Source: Lachnospiraceae bacterium
GTDB taxonomy: Bacteria > Bacillota > Clostridia > Lachnospirales > Lachnospiraceae
NCBI GenBank assembly: GCA_017938285.1
Contig: JAGBBW010000142.1
Location: 1-61,806 of the forward strand
Reading direction: 5' to 3'
Length of the DNA stretch: 61,806 bases
Shown here one piece after another: positions 15,287 through 24,321 of this stretch. Made by a program: the position numbers and the translations under genes. Positions within the stretch are counted from its first letter, which is position 1. The number at the start of each line of letters is the position of its first letter. The notes beneath the pieces are model-generated. The model saw only the letters and a list, made by a program, of their open reading frames with translations, did not search any database and was not told the DNA's origin.

Positions 15287-16789
15287 ATGGGTAAAAAAGG
15301 TGTAACACCATTAACTCGCGGTGCCGGAATCTTAATGCCAGTTAGCAGCCTGCCAAGTCCTTACGGAATTGGTACCTTGGGCAAAGCAGCATATCAGTTT
15401 GCTGACTTTGTAAAGGCAACCGGCGGCAGATACTGGCAGGTACTTCCGATTGGACCGACCAGTTATGGTGACAGTCCATATCAGTCCTTCTCTGCATTTG
15501 CCGGAAATCCTTATTTTATTGATCTGGATGTTCTGGTGGAAGAAGGATTGATAAAGAAGGAAGAAATCACCGCAAGAAACTGGGGGGACAATCCAGCGGA
15601 TGTGGATTACGCAAAAATTTATGAGAACCGTTTTGAGGTACTGAAGCTTGCGTATGAAAGAAGCAGCCACACAAGAACAAAGAATTTTAAGCAGTTTGAA
15701 GCAGACAATGCCTACTGGCTGGATGATTACAGCCTGTACATGGCTGTAAAAAACAGTTTTGACAGCAAGTCCTGGACGGAGTGGGATGATGATATCCGTC
15801 TCCGCAGACCGGAAGCAGTAGCACGATATGAAAAGAAGTTAAAGAAGGAAATCGGCTTCTGGAAGTTCTGTCAGTATAAATTCGATGAGCAGTGGAAAAA
15901 ATTAAAGGCGTATGTAAATGAGCTGGAAATTGAAATCGTTGGAGATATTCCGCTTTATGTTGCCATGGACAGTTCGGATGTATGGGTACACAGTGACCTG
16001 TTTGAACTGGACGAAGACTTAAGAGAAATCAATATCGCAGGAGTACCGCCTGATATGTTTTCCGAAACCGGCCAGCGCTGGGGTAACCCGCTGTACCGCT
16101 GGGATGTAATGGAGAAGGATGGTTTTGGCTGGTGGAAAGAGCGTATGAAGTTCTGCGCATACCACTATGATGTGATCCGTATCGACCACTTCATCGGTAT
16201 TGTAAATTATTATTCCATCCCTGCTACCTGTGAAACCGCCATGGAAGGTGAATGGAAGAAGGGACCAGGAAAGAAGCTCACCGACATGATTAATGAAACC
16301 ATCGGTGATGCAAAGATTATTGCGGAGGATTTAGGTGTGCTGACCCAGCCGGTCATTGACCTGATTGCTTCCAATAATTATCCGGGCATGAAGATTTTAG
16401 GCTTTGGTCTGGATATTACACCTGATAACGAGTATCTGCCGCATAATTACACGACAGATAACTCTGTAGTATATATTGGAACACATGATAATGAAACTCT
16501 GGTTGGTGCATTGTCTGCGCTGACAGAGGAGCAGCAGTACAGACTGGTTGATTATTACGATGCGAGAAATCCTTTTGATATCGCAAGAGCAATGATTAAG
16601 CGGGCATATTCTCTGAACTGCCGCGTGGCTATTTTCCAGACCCAGGATTTATTATACCTGGACAACTGGGCAAGAATGAATTTTCCATCAACGATTGGGG
16701 AGAATTGGAGATGGAGAATGACAGAGGACCAGTATCAGAAGATTGATACCGGTTACTACAAGTATTTAGCGGATCTGTATAATCGATAA
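15287..16789 (+). CDS. malQ: 4-alpha-glucanotransferase (amylomaltase)
   Basis: A 500-residue GH77 enzyme, the usual length for the short bacterial form. Motifs in order: ILMPVSSLPSPYGIGTLG, YWQVLPIGPTSYGDSPYQS, GDIPLYVAMDSSDVW, the nucleophile region VIRIDHFIGIVNYY, AEDLGVLTQPV with the acid/base Glu, and GTHDNETLVG. It transfers alpha-1,4-glucan chains between acceptors in the cytoplasm and releases glucose, feeding glycogen phosphorylase. The in-frame TAA just upstream fixes ATG 15287 as the only early start. Glycogen phosphorylase follows 270 bases later on the same strand. Confidence 0.97.
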   Translation: MGKKGVTPLTRGAGILMPVSSLPSPYGIGTLGKAAYQFADFVKATGGRYWQVLPIGPTSYGDSPYQSFSAFAGNPYFIDLDVLVEEGLIKKEEITARNWGDNPADVDYAKIYENRFEVLKLAYERSSHTRTKNFKQFEADNAYWLDDYSLYMAVKNSFDSKSWTEWDDDIRLRRPEAVARYEKKLKKEIGFWKFCQYKFDEQWKKLKAYVNELEIEIVGDIPLYVAMDSSDVWVHSDLFELDEDLREINIAGVPPDMFSETGQRWGNPLYRWDVMEKDGFGWWKERMKFCAYHYDVIRIDHFIGIVNYYSIPATCETAMEGEWKKGPGKKLTDMINETIGDAKIIAEDLGVLTQPVIDLIASNNYPGMKILGFGLDITPDNEYLPHNYTTDNSVVYIGTHDNETLVGALSALTEEQQYRLVDYYDARNPFDIARAMIKRAYSLNCRVAIFQTQDLLYLDNWARMNFPSTIGENWRWRMTEDQYQKIDTGYYKYLADLYNR

Positions 16790-17061
16790 GCGCTGGTGAA
16801 AAAAGCGCCATATTATGTCATACGATATTTTTGCAGCGGTGTCTGCTTTTCGCAGAATGGTGATGTGCAGTAAAAGGTCATCTCCTTTTGTGGAAATTCT
16901 GTAGAAAGAACGTTTTTTCCTGTATATTCGGGGTGTATGGGAAGAAACGGCAGATACCGGGCAAAACAGGGACAGGTATGCGCAAAATTCATCCGGCAGG
17001 TACGAGGAAGTAAGTGAAGCAGAGTGATTCTGCTTTACATAATAAGGAGGATTATAACACA

Positions 17062-19404
17062 ATGGGACATTTTCAGAAAAATGTAAAGGAAATTTTAGCA
17101 CTTGATTTTGGCAAGGACATGAAGGAGGCTACTACCATCGAGCTGTATCATGCAGTATCCAAGGCAGCGATGGCAGAGACAGGACTGGATTTTGTAAAGA
17201 AAGCAAAGGAAGCAGAAGGCAAAAAGGCCTGCTATCTTTCCGCAGAATTCTTAGTAGGCCGTCTGGTTTACAACAACCTGTTAAGCTTAGGCCTGTTACA
17301 CCAGTTTGGTGAGCTCATGAGCGAAAATCAGAGAGATATGAGAGAGTTTGAAGAGATTGAGGATGCCGCTTTAGGTAACGGCGGTCTTGGCCGTCTGGCA
17401 GCCTGCTTCCTGGATTCCGGTGCAACCATCGGTGCAAACTTAAATGGTTACGGTATCCGTTACAAATACGGTCTTTTCAAGCAGACAATTGAAAATGGTT
17501 TCCAGAAGGAACAGCCGGATGACTGGACAAAGGCAGGAGACCCATGGTCTGTACGCACTGAAGAGGATAAGGTGTTGGTACACTTCAAGGGTCAGGATGT
17601 GTATGCTGTGCCTTACGATATGCCGGTAATCGGTTACGGTGCAAAGAAGGTAAATCTGTTACGTCTGTGGCAGGCAGAGGCGGTGAATGAGTTTAACTTT
17701 GATTTGTTCAACGACCAGAATTATGATAAGGAAGCGAAGGAAAGAAACGCAGCAGCGGCAATTTCTGCCGTACTTTATCCAAATGACTCCACAAAGGCAG
17801 GCAAGCAGTTAAGATTAAAGCAGCAGTATTTCTTCTCCAGTGCGTCCTTGCAGGATATGATCCGCACATATAAGAAGAATCACGGCAGTGATTTTGGCAG
17901 ATTCTCTGAGGAGTATGCCATCCAGTTAAATGACACCCATCCAACTGTGGCGATTCCGGAACTGCTGCGTATTTTGATGGAAGAGGAAGGCGTAAGCTTC
18001 CCGAAGGCATTAAAGATTGCCAAAGAAACCTTTGCCTATACCAACCACACCATCATGGCAGAAGCCTTGGAAAAGTGGGACATCGAGCTGTTCAAATCCG
18101 TAATTCCTCACGTATACAAGTACGTTGTGATGTTACAGAAAGCACTCCGTAAGGAGTTAACCGGACTGGGTGTTACAGAAGACGACCAGAATCAGTATGA
18201 TATTATTTCCGGTAATCTGATTCACATGGCAAGAATGGCGATTTTTGCAAGCCATTCGACCAACGGTGTTGCCCAGATTCATACCGAAATTTTAAAGAAT
18301 GATGCGCTGAAGGAATGGTATGCCATTTATCCGGAGCGTTTCAATAATAAGACCAATGGTATTACCCAGAGAAGATGGCTGGCTCTCTGCAACCAGGAGC
18401 TGTCCGGCTTTATTACTGACAAAATTGGCAGCGGCTGGGTAACAGACCTTTCGAAATTAAAGAAGTTAGAAGCTTTTGCAGAGGACAAGGAAACTCTGGA
18501 GAAGTTTGATGAAATTAAGAAGTTAAAGAAGCAGCAGCTGGCAGAGTTTATTCTGGAAAAGGAAGGTGTTTCCTTAAATACCAACTCCATTTTTGACATC
18601 CAGATTAAGCGTCTCCACGAGTACAAGCGCCAGCTTCTGAATGCCCTGTCCATTCTGGATATTTACTACGGAATCAAGGATGGAAGAATTAAGAATTTTT
18701 ATCCAACCACCTTTATTTTTGGTGCAAAAGCAGCTCCGGGTTATTATCGTGCCAAGGGCATTATCAAGTTTATCAACGAGATTGCAAAGCTGGTAGCGAA
18801 TGATCCGGAAGTAAATGACAAGCTTCAGGTAATTTTTGTACAGAACTATAATGTTTCCTATGCAGAAAAGCTGGTAACAGCGGCAGACGTGTCCGAGCAG
18901 ATTTCTACTGCGGGTACAGAAGCTTCCGGTACCGGTAATATGAAGCTTATGTTAAACGGTGCGGTTACCCTCGGTACTTACGATGGTGCCAATGTGGAAA
19001 TCGTTGCCGAGGCAGGCGAAGAAAACAATTATATCTTTGGTAAGCGTGTAGAAGAAATTGAAGCAATGAAGAATGACTACAATGCAAGAGCACTGTATGA
19101 GTCCGAACCACGAATCAAGCGTGTCGTGGATACTTTGGTAGACGGCACTCTTTCTGATGACGGTACAGGCATGTTTGAGGAACTGTACCATGCACTTCTT
19201 GACGGTGCACACTGGCATCAGCCGGACCACTACTTCCTGTTTGCAGACTTCATTTCCTACTGCGATGCGAAGCTGCGCGTAAACAAAGATTATCAGGATA
19301 CACAGGCGTTTCGTAAGAAGTGTTTTATGAACACAGCGAACGCAGGCAAGTTCTCCAGTGACAGAACTATCCGGGATTATGTAGAGGATGTCTGGAAGCT
19401 GTAA
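17062..19404 (+). CDS. glgP: glycogen/maltodextrin phosphorylase
   Basis: A 780-residue GT35 enzyme that splits alpha-1,4-glucans with phosphate to glucose 1-phosphate. Visible are CYLSAEFLVGRL, ALGNGGLGRLAACFLDS, IQLNDTHPTVAIPELLR, and the pyridoxal-phosphate motif EASGTGNMKLMLNGAVTLGT with its lysine. ATG 17062 is chosen for the AAGGAGG eleven bases before it; an earlier in-frame start would lack one. It works with MalQ to degrade glycogen or maltodextrins. No terminator separates it from malQ, and the 16790-17061 stretch contains only an AGCGC-type short hairpin. The LacI regulator probably controls both genes. Confidence 0.96.
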   Translation: MGHFQKNVKEILALDFGKDMKEATTIELYHAVSKAAMAETGLDFVKKAKEAEGKKACYLSAEFLVGRLVYNNLLSLGLLHQFGELMSENQRDMREFEEIEDAALGNGGLGRLAACFLDSGATIGANLNGYGIRYKYGLFKQTIENGFQKEQPDDWTKAGDPWSVRTEEDKVLVHFKGQDVYAVPYDMPVIGYGAKKVNLLRLWQAEAVNEFNFDLFNDQNYDKEAKERNAAAAISAVLYPNDSTKAGKQLRLKQQYFFSSASLQDMIRTYKKNHGSDFGRFSEEYAIQLNDTHPTVAIPELLRILMEEEGVSFPKALKIAKETFAYTNHTIMAEALEKWDIELFKSVIPHVYKYVVMLQKALRKELTGLGVTEDDQNQYDIISGNLIHMARMAIFASHSTNGVAQIHTEILKNDALKEWYAIYPERFNNKTNGITQRRWLALCNQELSGFITDKIGSGWVTDLSKLKKLEAFAEDKETLEKFDEIKKLKKQQLAEFILEKEGVSLNTNSIFDIQIKRLHEYKRQLLNALSILDIYYGIKDGRIKNFYPTTFIFGAKAAPGYYRAKGIIKFINEIAKLVANDPEVNDKLQVIFVQNYNVSYAEKLVTAADVSEQISTAGTEASGTGNMKLMLNGAVTLGTYDGANVEIVAEAGEENNYIFGKRVEEIEAMKNDYNARALYESEPRIKRVVDTLVDGTLSDDGTGMFEELYHALLDGAHWHQPDHYFLFADFISYCDAKLRVNKDYQDTQAFRKKCFMNTANAGKFSSDRTIRDYVEDVWKL

Positions 19405-19481
19405 GAGAGGATGTAAAAAAAGAAGCTGAAAAATACACATAATATGAGTAAGTTTGGTAAAAATAAATCTATAATATACAG

Positions 19482-19510
19482 TTGACATGGTATGTTAATT
19501 GTTATATTAT
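19482..19510 (+). promoter_or_regulatory. promoter of the type III antitoxin RNA
   Basis: TTGACA (19482-19487), 17 bases, TATTAT (19505-19510). Transcription would start right before the first RNA repeat. Confidence 0.85.
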
Positions 19511-19521
19511 GATAGTAGATA

Positions 19522-19625
19522 GGTCTCCATTAACCTTATGGTCCTGAACCATAGAAGAGATGAACATTAAAGATGGTCTCCATTAACCTTCGGTAATCAA
19601 TCCGTAAAGAGATGAACATTATTGA
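19522..19625 (+). ncRNA. type III antitoxin RNA, two tandem 53-nt repeats (CptI/ToxI-like)
   Basis: Two units start at 19522 and 19575. Both share GGTCTCCATTAACCTT at the 5' side and GAGATGAACATTA at the 3' side. The centre differs but stays a hairpin: TATGGT/ACCATA in unit 1 and CGG/CCG in unit 2. Conserved flanks with a covarying centre are expected for RNA antitoxins whose repeats are cut by the partner RNase and fold into inhibitory pseudoknots. The unit is bracketed by a promoter and an intrinsic terminator, and the toxin gene follows, the canonical type III order. Two long repeats fit the CptIN branch better than ToxIN, which has many shorter ones. Confidence 0.85.
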
Positions 19626-19656
19626 GTGGGAAGCTTAGTCTTCCCACATATTTTTT
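19626..19656 (+). terminator. regulatory terminator between antitoxin RNA and toxin gene
   Basis: GTGGGAAG pairs with CTTCCCAC around six bases, followed after ATA by six T. In type III systems this partial terminator sets the excess of RNA antitoxin over toxin mRNA. Confidence 0.85.
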
Positions 19657-19682
19657 ACCTAAAAATACGAAGGATCAGTCTT

Positions 19683-20216
19683 ATGTTTGCATTAGAGGGA
19701 AAGCTGACATTTATTAACATTGACAAAAATTATCTCAGAAAACTACATGATGCGTGCTCTGAGGTATATTACAAAGCCAATGGGTATGAAAATAAGCCGT
19801 ACATAGGAATTTTGATAAATAAAAATGACAGAAAATATGTTATACCGTTGTCATCAGCCAAAGAGAAGCACAAGATATGGAAAAATGTTAATAAAGAATG
19901 CTATTTAATTTATGAAATAGCAAAGAAAGCCTATATGGGACAGAATGATATTTGGGTGGCGGCAGAGCAGGATAATGTAAAACATATTCTTTCGGTTATG
20001 GATATTAAGAAAATGATTCCTATTGTTGACGGTGTTTATAGCAGAGTAAACCTTAATCCTGATAAAAAGGATACGGATGAGGTTAAGAAATACAAGGATT
20101 TGTTGAATAAGGAATATTCTTTTTGTCTGAAAATAATCCATGAGGTTATTGGAAAGGCAAATAGATTGTATGACAAACAGGAAAGAGAGAAAAGAAATGA
20201 GGCTGCAACAGCATAA
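19683..20216 (+). CDS. type III toxin, ToxN/AbiQ/CptN-like endoribonuclease
   Basis: A 177-residue basic protein. After an N-terminal strand-helix part (FINIDKNYLRKLHD) comes PYIGILINKNDRKYVIPLSSAK, the beta-barrel core seen in ToxN and AbiQ (K-Y-x-x-P-L-S/T-S), then KHKIWKN and a helical C-terminus. These toxins cut mRNA and are held inactive by their own repeat RNA; several act in phage defence. ATG 19683 is preceded by GAAGGATCAG; the frame runs upstream into the terminator, which cannot be coding. The antitoxin RNA and terminator are directly upstream. The acyltransferase gene starts inside its last 20 bases. Confidence 0.82.
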   Translation: MFALEGKLTFINIDKNYLRKLHDACSEVYYKANGYENKPYIGILINKNDRKYVIPLSSAKEKHKIWKNVNKECYLIYEIAKKAYMGQNDIWVAAEQDNVKHILSVMDIKKMIPIVDGVYSRVNLNPDKKDTDEVKKYKDLLNKEYSFCLKIIHEVIGKANRLYDKQEREKRNEAATA

Positions 20217-21270
20217 AGGAACACGAAAACACTATATCGATAATCTGCGGAATATGACAATTCTGCTGTTATTTCCCGTGCATACATTTATGATATGGAA
20301 TGATTTCGGTTCCCGTTTTTATATCTGGCAGGGAGAAAACAGAATATTGAGTACCTGCATTGTGCTGGTAAATCCATGGTTCATGCCATTGTTGTTTGTC
20401 CTGGCAGGAATGAGTGCAAGATACGCTCTGGAAAAGAGAAGCAGAAAAGAATTTGTGATACAGCGGATTCATAAACTACTGATACCATTTTTGGGCGGAC
20501 TGGTGTTTCTGGTGCCGTTTCAGACAGTGTATGCAAGAAAATTTTTTGAAAATTATGAGGGAAGTTTGTGGGAGAATTTGTGTTATTTTTTTACACATTT
20601 GACGGACTTTAGTGGTTATGATGGAGCATTTACCCCGGGACATTTGTGGTTCATTTTATTTTTGTTTCTGATTTCGCTGCTTGCCCTGGCAGTGTTTCGC
20701 TTCCTGCCGTATGAAAAGCTGGCGGCCCATGTAGAGAAGCTTCCTATAGTAGGTGTAGTGCTTTTGTTTCTTCCGGTATGGCTGATGTATTATCTGGGCA
20801 ATTTCGGTGGTTACAGTATTGGAAAGAATTTAGCATTATATTTACTTGGGTATTATGTGCTGAGTAATGATTTGGTTGCGGAAAAGCTGGAAAAGAGCAG
20901 AAAATGGCTGACTTGTGTCTGTGTAATTGTAACTATCGCTTCAGTGATAATGTATTATTCATTTTCGTATTATGGTGATTTGTGGGTTAATTTTGTAGGC
21001 TGGTTTTCCATTCTGGTGTTGCTTGCTACAGGGAAAAAATGTTTCAATAAGCGAACAGGATTCACAGACTATTTTAACCAGGCTTCCTATCCGGTTTATA
21101 TTCTGCATCAGTCTATTCTGGTGGCGTTAGCGTATTATGTTGTGCAGATAAGTGAAAATTTACTAATACAGGTTGCAAGTATTGGTTTTGGAAGTTTTCT
21201 GCTGACGGTGCTGGCATATCATGTAGTTCGGCTGATTCCGTTTGCAAGGAAACTAATTGGAGTAAAATGA
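20197..21270 (+). CDS. acyltransferase family membrane protein
   Basis: A 357-residue polytopic protein of the Acyl_transf_3 family (OpgC/OafA-like). It starts MRLQQHKGTRKHYIDNLRN, has the early arginine/histidine motif (LLFPVHTFMIWNDFG), PLLFVLAGMSARYAL and HLWFILFLFLIS, with about ten membrane segments and YILHQSIL near the end. It would transfer an acyl group to a surface glycan or lipid. ATG 20197 overlaps the toxin gene by 20 bases in another frame, preceded by GGAAAGAGAGAAAAG. The upstream in-frame starts lie deep in the toxin. The overlap suggests coupling with the toxin mRNA. A strong terminator follows. Confidence 0.88.
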   Translation: MRLQQHKGTRKHYIDNLRNMTILLLFPVHTFMIWNDFGSRFYIWQGENRILSTCIVLVNPWFMPLLFVLAGMSARYALEKRSRKEFVIQRIHKLLIPFLGGLVFLVPFQTVYARKFFENYEGSLWENLCYFFTHLTDFSGYDGAFTPGHLWFILFLFLISLLALAVFRFLPYEKLAAHVEKLPIVGVVLLFLPVWLMYYLGNFGGYSIGKNLALYLLGYYVLSNDLVAEKLEKSRKWLTCVCVIVTIASVIMYYSFSYYGDLWVNFVGWFSILVLLATGKKCFNKRTGFTDYFNQASYPVYILHQSILVALAYYVVQISENLLIQVASIGFGSFLLTVLAYHVVRLIPFARKLIGVK

Positions 21271-21271
21271 A

Positions 21272-21323
21272 ACATGGGACCATTTCAGACAGTAGATTGT
21301 TGTGGAATGGTCCCATGTCTTTT
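21272..21323 (+). terminator. terminator after the acyltransferase gene
   Basis: ACATGGGACCATT pairs perfectly with AATGGTCCCATGT (13 pairs), followed by CTTTTT. Confidence 0.9.
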
Positions 21324-21357
21324 TAGTATTTGGAAAGGTTGTAAAGTAAGTCTTCAG

Positions 21358-22863
21358 TTACTCTTTTATCAATGTTTGTAATATTCCCAGACACCGTTTT
21401 TCTGTTTCTTCTATCTGCCGGATATAGCCACAGGTCTGTTCCCGCACTTCTCTGTTTGCCAGCCGTTTAGTTCTGTCTTCACCGGTGGAGGCAGGAGAAT
21501 TAAACAGGGCTGTCATCTGTTCTACCAGATTTTTTGTCCTGGAAAATAAGTTTGCCAGTGCTTTATATTGTTCTACTTGTGTAGTGTTACTACGATTGTA
21601 GTCTTTCTCGCTCTTAGCCAATGCTGTAAAGTACTTCGCAGCGCAGTTTCTTCCGTCCCGCAGACAGTTCATGGCATCATCCTGACAGAACATCTTTTCA
21701 AACAATAGCACTTCGTTTCCTTTGGCAGAAAAAGAACTTTCATCAGAAAGCATTTTTGCCCAGGCAGCATAACCAGAAATTCCCTTACAGTAACTGCCAT
21801 CCTTTCGTCCGGTCATAACGGAAACCGCAGTTTTTATAACTTCCTTTGGCGTGTGGGCTGGTCCGGCAACCGGGCCAAGGCACATGACGGACTGGGTATC
21901 GGTGTTTTCCCACCAGTTGTCACAGATAAAATAACCGCAGTCATCGAACTGGACACTTCCGCCAAAGGCAGGGTCATGCTGGAAGAAATTCCAGCCAAGC
22001 AGAGTGTTTCCGTTATCCCGGTAACCGGTAATAATACAGGCTTCCGGCGGTCCGATGATACCCTGGGCAATGCAGGGATATCCTTCATCAATGTGAGTTC
22101 GGATAAAGCGGATGAAATCCTCTTTGGTGGTCTGTCCGGTACGTTCCAGCATGGAAAATTCCCGGCCAAGGGCTTTGGCAGCATAGGAATAGACGGTTTC
22201 CCCGCCGCCTTCTGTGAAGGTGTGGTAAATATCCACGTTGCACATATCCCATTCGGTTTCGTTCCAGGTGAAACGGAAAGCACCGCCGCAGAGGGTCAGT
22301 ATTTCCGCATAATCAAGGTCATCGCCCAGATAGTCGGCGCAGGCTTTCAGGCAGATCGGATAGGGGGTGCAGCCGCCGTAGGTTCCCCATTCTACCTTTG
22401 GGACGCCATATAAAATGGTACTGCTGTTATTCTGGTATTTTTCTTTCCGGTTCATGTTGATATCGCTCCTTTGCTCTTTCTGACAGAGCAGTCCGATGCC
22501 ATAGATGCCCGGCAGCAGTTCAGATTTTCCCATAAGGGGGCGTTCTTTCCGGAAGTCACTGGGAGTCCGGCCAGTAATTCTGGTAAAGGCACGGGTGTAG
22601 CTTTCATGGCTGGAGAACCCATAATCCAGTGCCAGTTCCAGAATGGTTTTGTCCGAATGCAGCAGCTCAAAGGCAGAGGCGCAGATTTTCCGGGTACGGA
22701 TGTAGCGTGCCAGAGAGCTGCCGGTATCCTTCTGGAAGAAATCCCGGATGTGGGCATAGGAAAAGCCAAGGCACTGTTCCAGTTTGTTATAAGGGATTTT
22801 CCCATCCTTTAAGTGGGATTCTATGTAACTGATCAGGGCGTAAGTAGACAACGGATAGCTCAT
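21358..22863 (-). CDS. AraC family regulator fused to a BtrH-like papain-fold domain
   Basis: A 501-residue fusion. Residues 1-110 carry two AraC helix-turn-helix motifs, ending ELALDYGFSSHESYTRAFTR and TGRTPSDFR. The rest begins VPKVEWGTYGGCTPYPICLKACADYLG and includes GYPCIAQGIIGPPEACIITGY and GWNFFQHDP, a layout like the butirosin BtrH N-terminal (C39-like cysteine peptidase/acyltransferase) domain. Candidate Cys and His are visible, but I cannot prove catalysis. The last 120 residues are helical. It may sense a small molecule or peptide bound by the C39-like fold. Single gene on the minus strand. Confidence 0.8.
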   Translation of the reverse strand: MSYPLSTYALISYIESHLKDGKIPYNKLEQCLGFSYAHIRDFFQKDTGSSLARYIRTRKICASAFELLHSDKTILELALDYGFSSHESYTRAFTRITGRTPSDFRKERPLMGKSELLPGIYGIGLLCQKEQRSDINMNRKEKYQNNSSTILYGVPKVEWGTYGGCTPYPICLKACADYLGDDLDYAEILTLCGGAFRFTWNETEWDMCNVDIYHTFTEGGGETVYSYAAKALGREFSMLERTGQTTKEDFIRFIRTHIDEGYPCIAQGIIGPPEACIITGYRDNGNTLLGWNFFQHDPAFGGSVQFDDCGYFICDNWWENTDTQSVMCLGPVAGPAHTPKEVIKTAVSVMTGRKDGSYCKGISGYAAWAKMLSDESSFSAKGNEVLLFEKMFCQDDAMNCLRDGRNCAAKYFTALAKSEKDYNRSNTTQVEQYKALANLFSRTKNLVEQMTALFNSPASTGEDRTKRLANREVREQTCGYIRQIEETEKRCLGILQTLIKE

Positions 22864-22959
22864 AGTCAGGGTCCTTTCTTTTCATCGCGATGTAAGTTTA
22901 TTATACAGCAGGCAAAGAAGTTTTCTTGACTTTTTTGAGGAACTACGGTAACACCCGGA

Positions 22960-24321
22960 TTACTCTGTGGCAGTGTCATCAAAAATCATTCTTGCAACAT
23001 ACCAGTTTCCGTCCATCTTCACCAGCCAGAGCGGGTGGTTCACCAGAATGGTTTTATTTTCCCCGGTATAGTATATGTACATTTTTTCCTCAATGGACAT
23101 CTGGATATAGACAAGGTTTTCACTGTAAGCGAAAAAGTTTAACAGTTCGTGATTTCCGAATGTGACAGAGGAATGGGCCGGGAACCAGTGATTGTCCATG
23201 GAAATAATCAGCTTATAATAGGCGGAGTTCTTTGGGAAAAACGGTTCCAGTGCTGTCTGGGAAGCGTCATCTGAGCAGAACAGGGCGTAGGTTTCCAGAA
23301 AGTCTGTCGCCGCCGCCGCACATTCTTCCTTCAGGGAATCGTCACTGACAAGTCCGTGGGAATAGGAGTTGGTCACCGGGTCATAGTCTGGTGTGTGTCC
23401 TGTGCCAAAACGGTCCATAAAGGAAACGGAATCCTTTGTGTAGGCAAAGTCAATGTAGTATTCCGTAAAGGATGGGATAGTCAGCAGCTCCGGAAGCACT
23501 GCATATTCCGGGAAACGCACTGCCGTCTGGGTAATAACGGACAGTTTCTCCACTGGAATGTTTTTGGTGAGGATGTTTCCTTGGTCAAGGACATGTCCGC
23601 CAAAGGAAAGCGACATGGAAGCAGGAGCAGAAGCATAGGCAAGCTTATAATATAGTCCTCCGGTGGCTTCGTCCTTTTGCAGAGTAACCTCAGAACCATA
23701 TCGGTCAGTAACCCGGATGTCCGGCTCTTTGTATAATCCGCTGAAAGCATAGTTGACATAAGAAACCGGGGTGTCAGTTTCCACGGTGCTGACAATATGC
23801 TCCGTGGCTGCCGGAATACCGTTAATGTACACAGTCATGGAAGACGGCACAGTAATGGCAAAACTTTTTGTTGGTGTCACCAGCAGGGTAATTTCCTCCA
23901 GCGTCCAGCCGGAAAGACCGTAACCGGCGTTAGTGTGGTCCGAAGTAAAGGAAACCGTGGCAACATGGACATCGTCTGCAAGGACTGCATAAACCGGGTG
24001 GGACTCGGTGTAGGAGCCGGAAAGCTTTCCAAAGGAAAGTTCTTTCCCTGCAATAAAGTCGTAAAATAAAGACAACAGAAGGTCAGTGTCCTCATAAGGA
24101 TTTTCCACCGTATTGGTAAGGTAATTTTGGAATTCCTCCGTTTCTGATTCCTGAAATATAGTCAGGGTGTCTTCCATAAAATGCACCGGTCTTGTGTTTT
24201 CATAGACGGTCAGAAACTTCCACAGCTGGGAAAGTCCATAGACAATGGCACCGCCAAGCAGCAGTATGTAAAGGACATAAAACAGCCAGAACCAGGGGAA
24301 GCGCCGGATATTATTCTTCAT
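22960..24321 (-). CDS. membrane-anchored hypothetical protein
   Basis: A 453-residue protein with an N-terminal anchor (FWLFYVLYILLLGGAIVYGL) and a large extracellular part. Two segments, each ending in a WYVA/hydrophobic strand pattern, resemble NTF2-like or TcaA-like domains (DFIAGKELSFGKLSG; VYINGIPA). Aromatic and Thr-rich, few cysteines. Start ATG 24321 is chosen because GGAGGG precedes it and it overlaps the end of the upstream phosphodiester glycosidase gene by 11 bases, so the two are translationally coupled. A cell-envelope role beside a glycosidase is likely; no function is recognised. Confidence 0.65.
   Translation of the reverse strand: MKNNIRRFPWFWLFYVLYILLLGGAIVYGLSQLWKFLTVYENTRPVHFMEDTLTIFQESETEEFQNYLTNTVENPYEDTDLLLSLFYDFIAGKELSFGKLSGSYTESHPVYAVLADDVHVATVSFTSDHTNAGYGLSGWTLEEITLLVTPTKSFAITVPSSMTVYINGIPAATEHIVSTVETDTPVSYVNYAFSGLYKEPDIRVTDRYGSEVTLQKDEATGGLYYKLAYASAPASMSLSFGGHVLDQGNILTKNIPVEKLSVITQTAVRFPEYAVLPELLTIPSFTEYYIDFAYTKDSVSFMDRFGTGHTPDYDPVTNSYSHGLVSDDSLKEECAAAATDFLETYALFCSDDASQTALEPFFPKNSAYYKLIISMDNHWFPAHSSVTFGNHELLNFFAYSENLVYIQMSIEEKMYIYYTGENKTILVNHPLWLVKMDGNWYVARMIFDDTATE

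Noticed and set aside
19522-19625. Small CRISPR array
   Set aside because: Only two units, with no spacer of unrelated sequence and no cas gene. The variable centre is a hairpin, and promoter, terminator and toxin fit a type III system.
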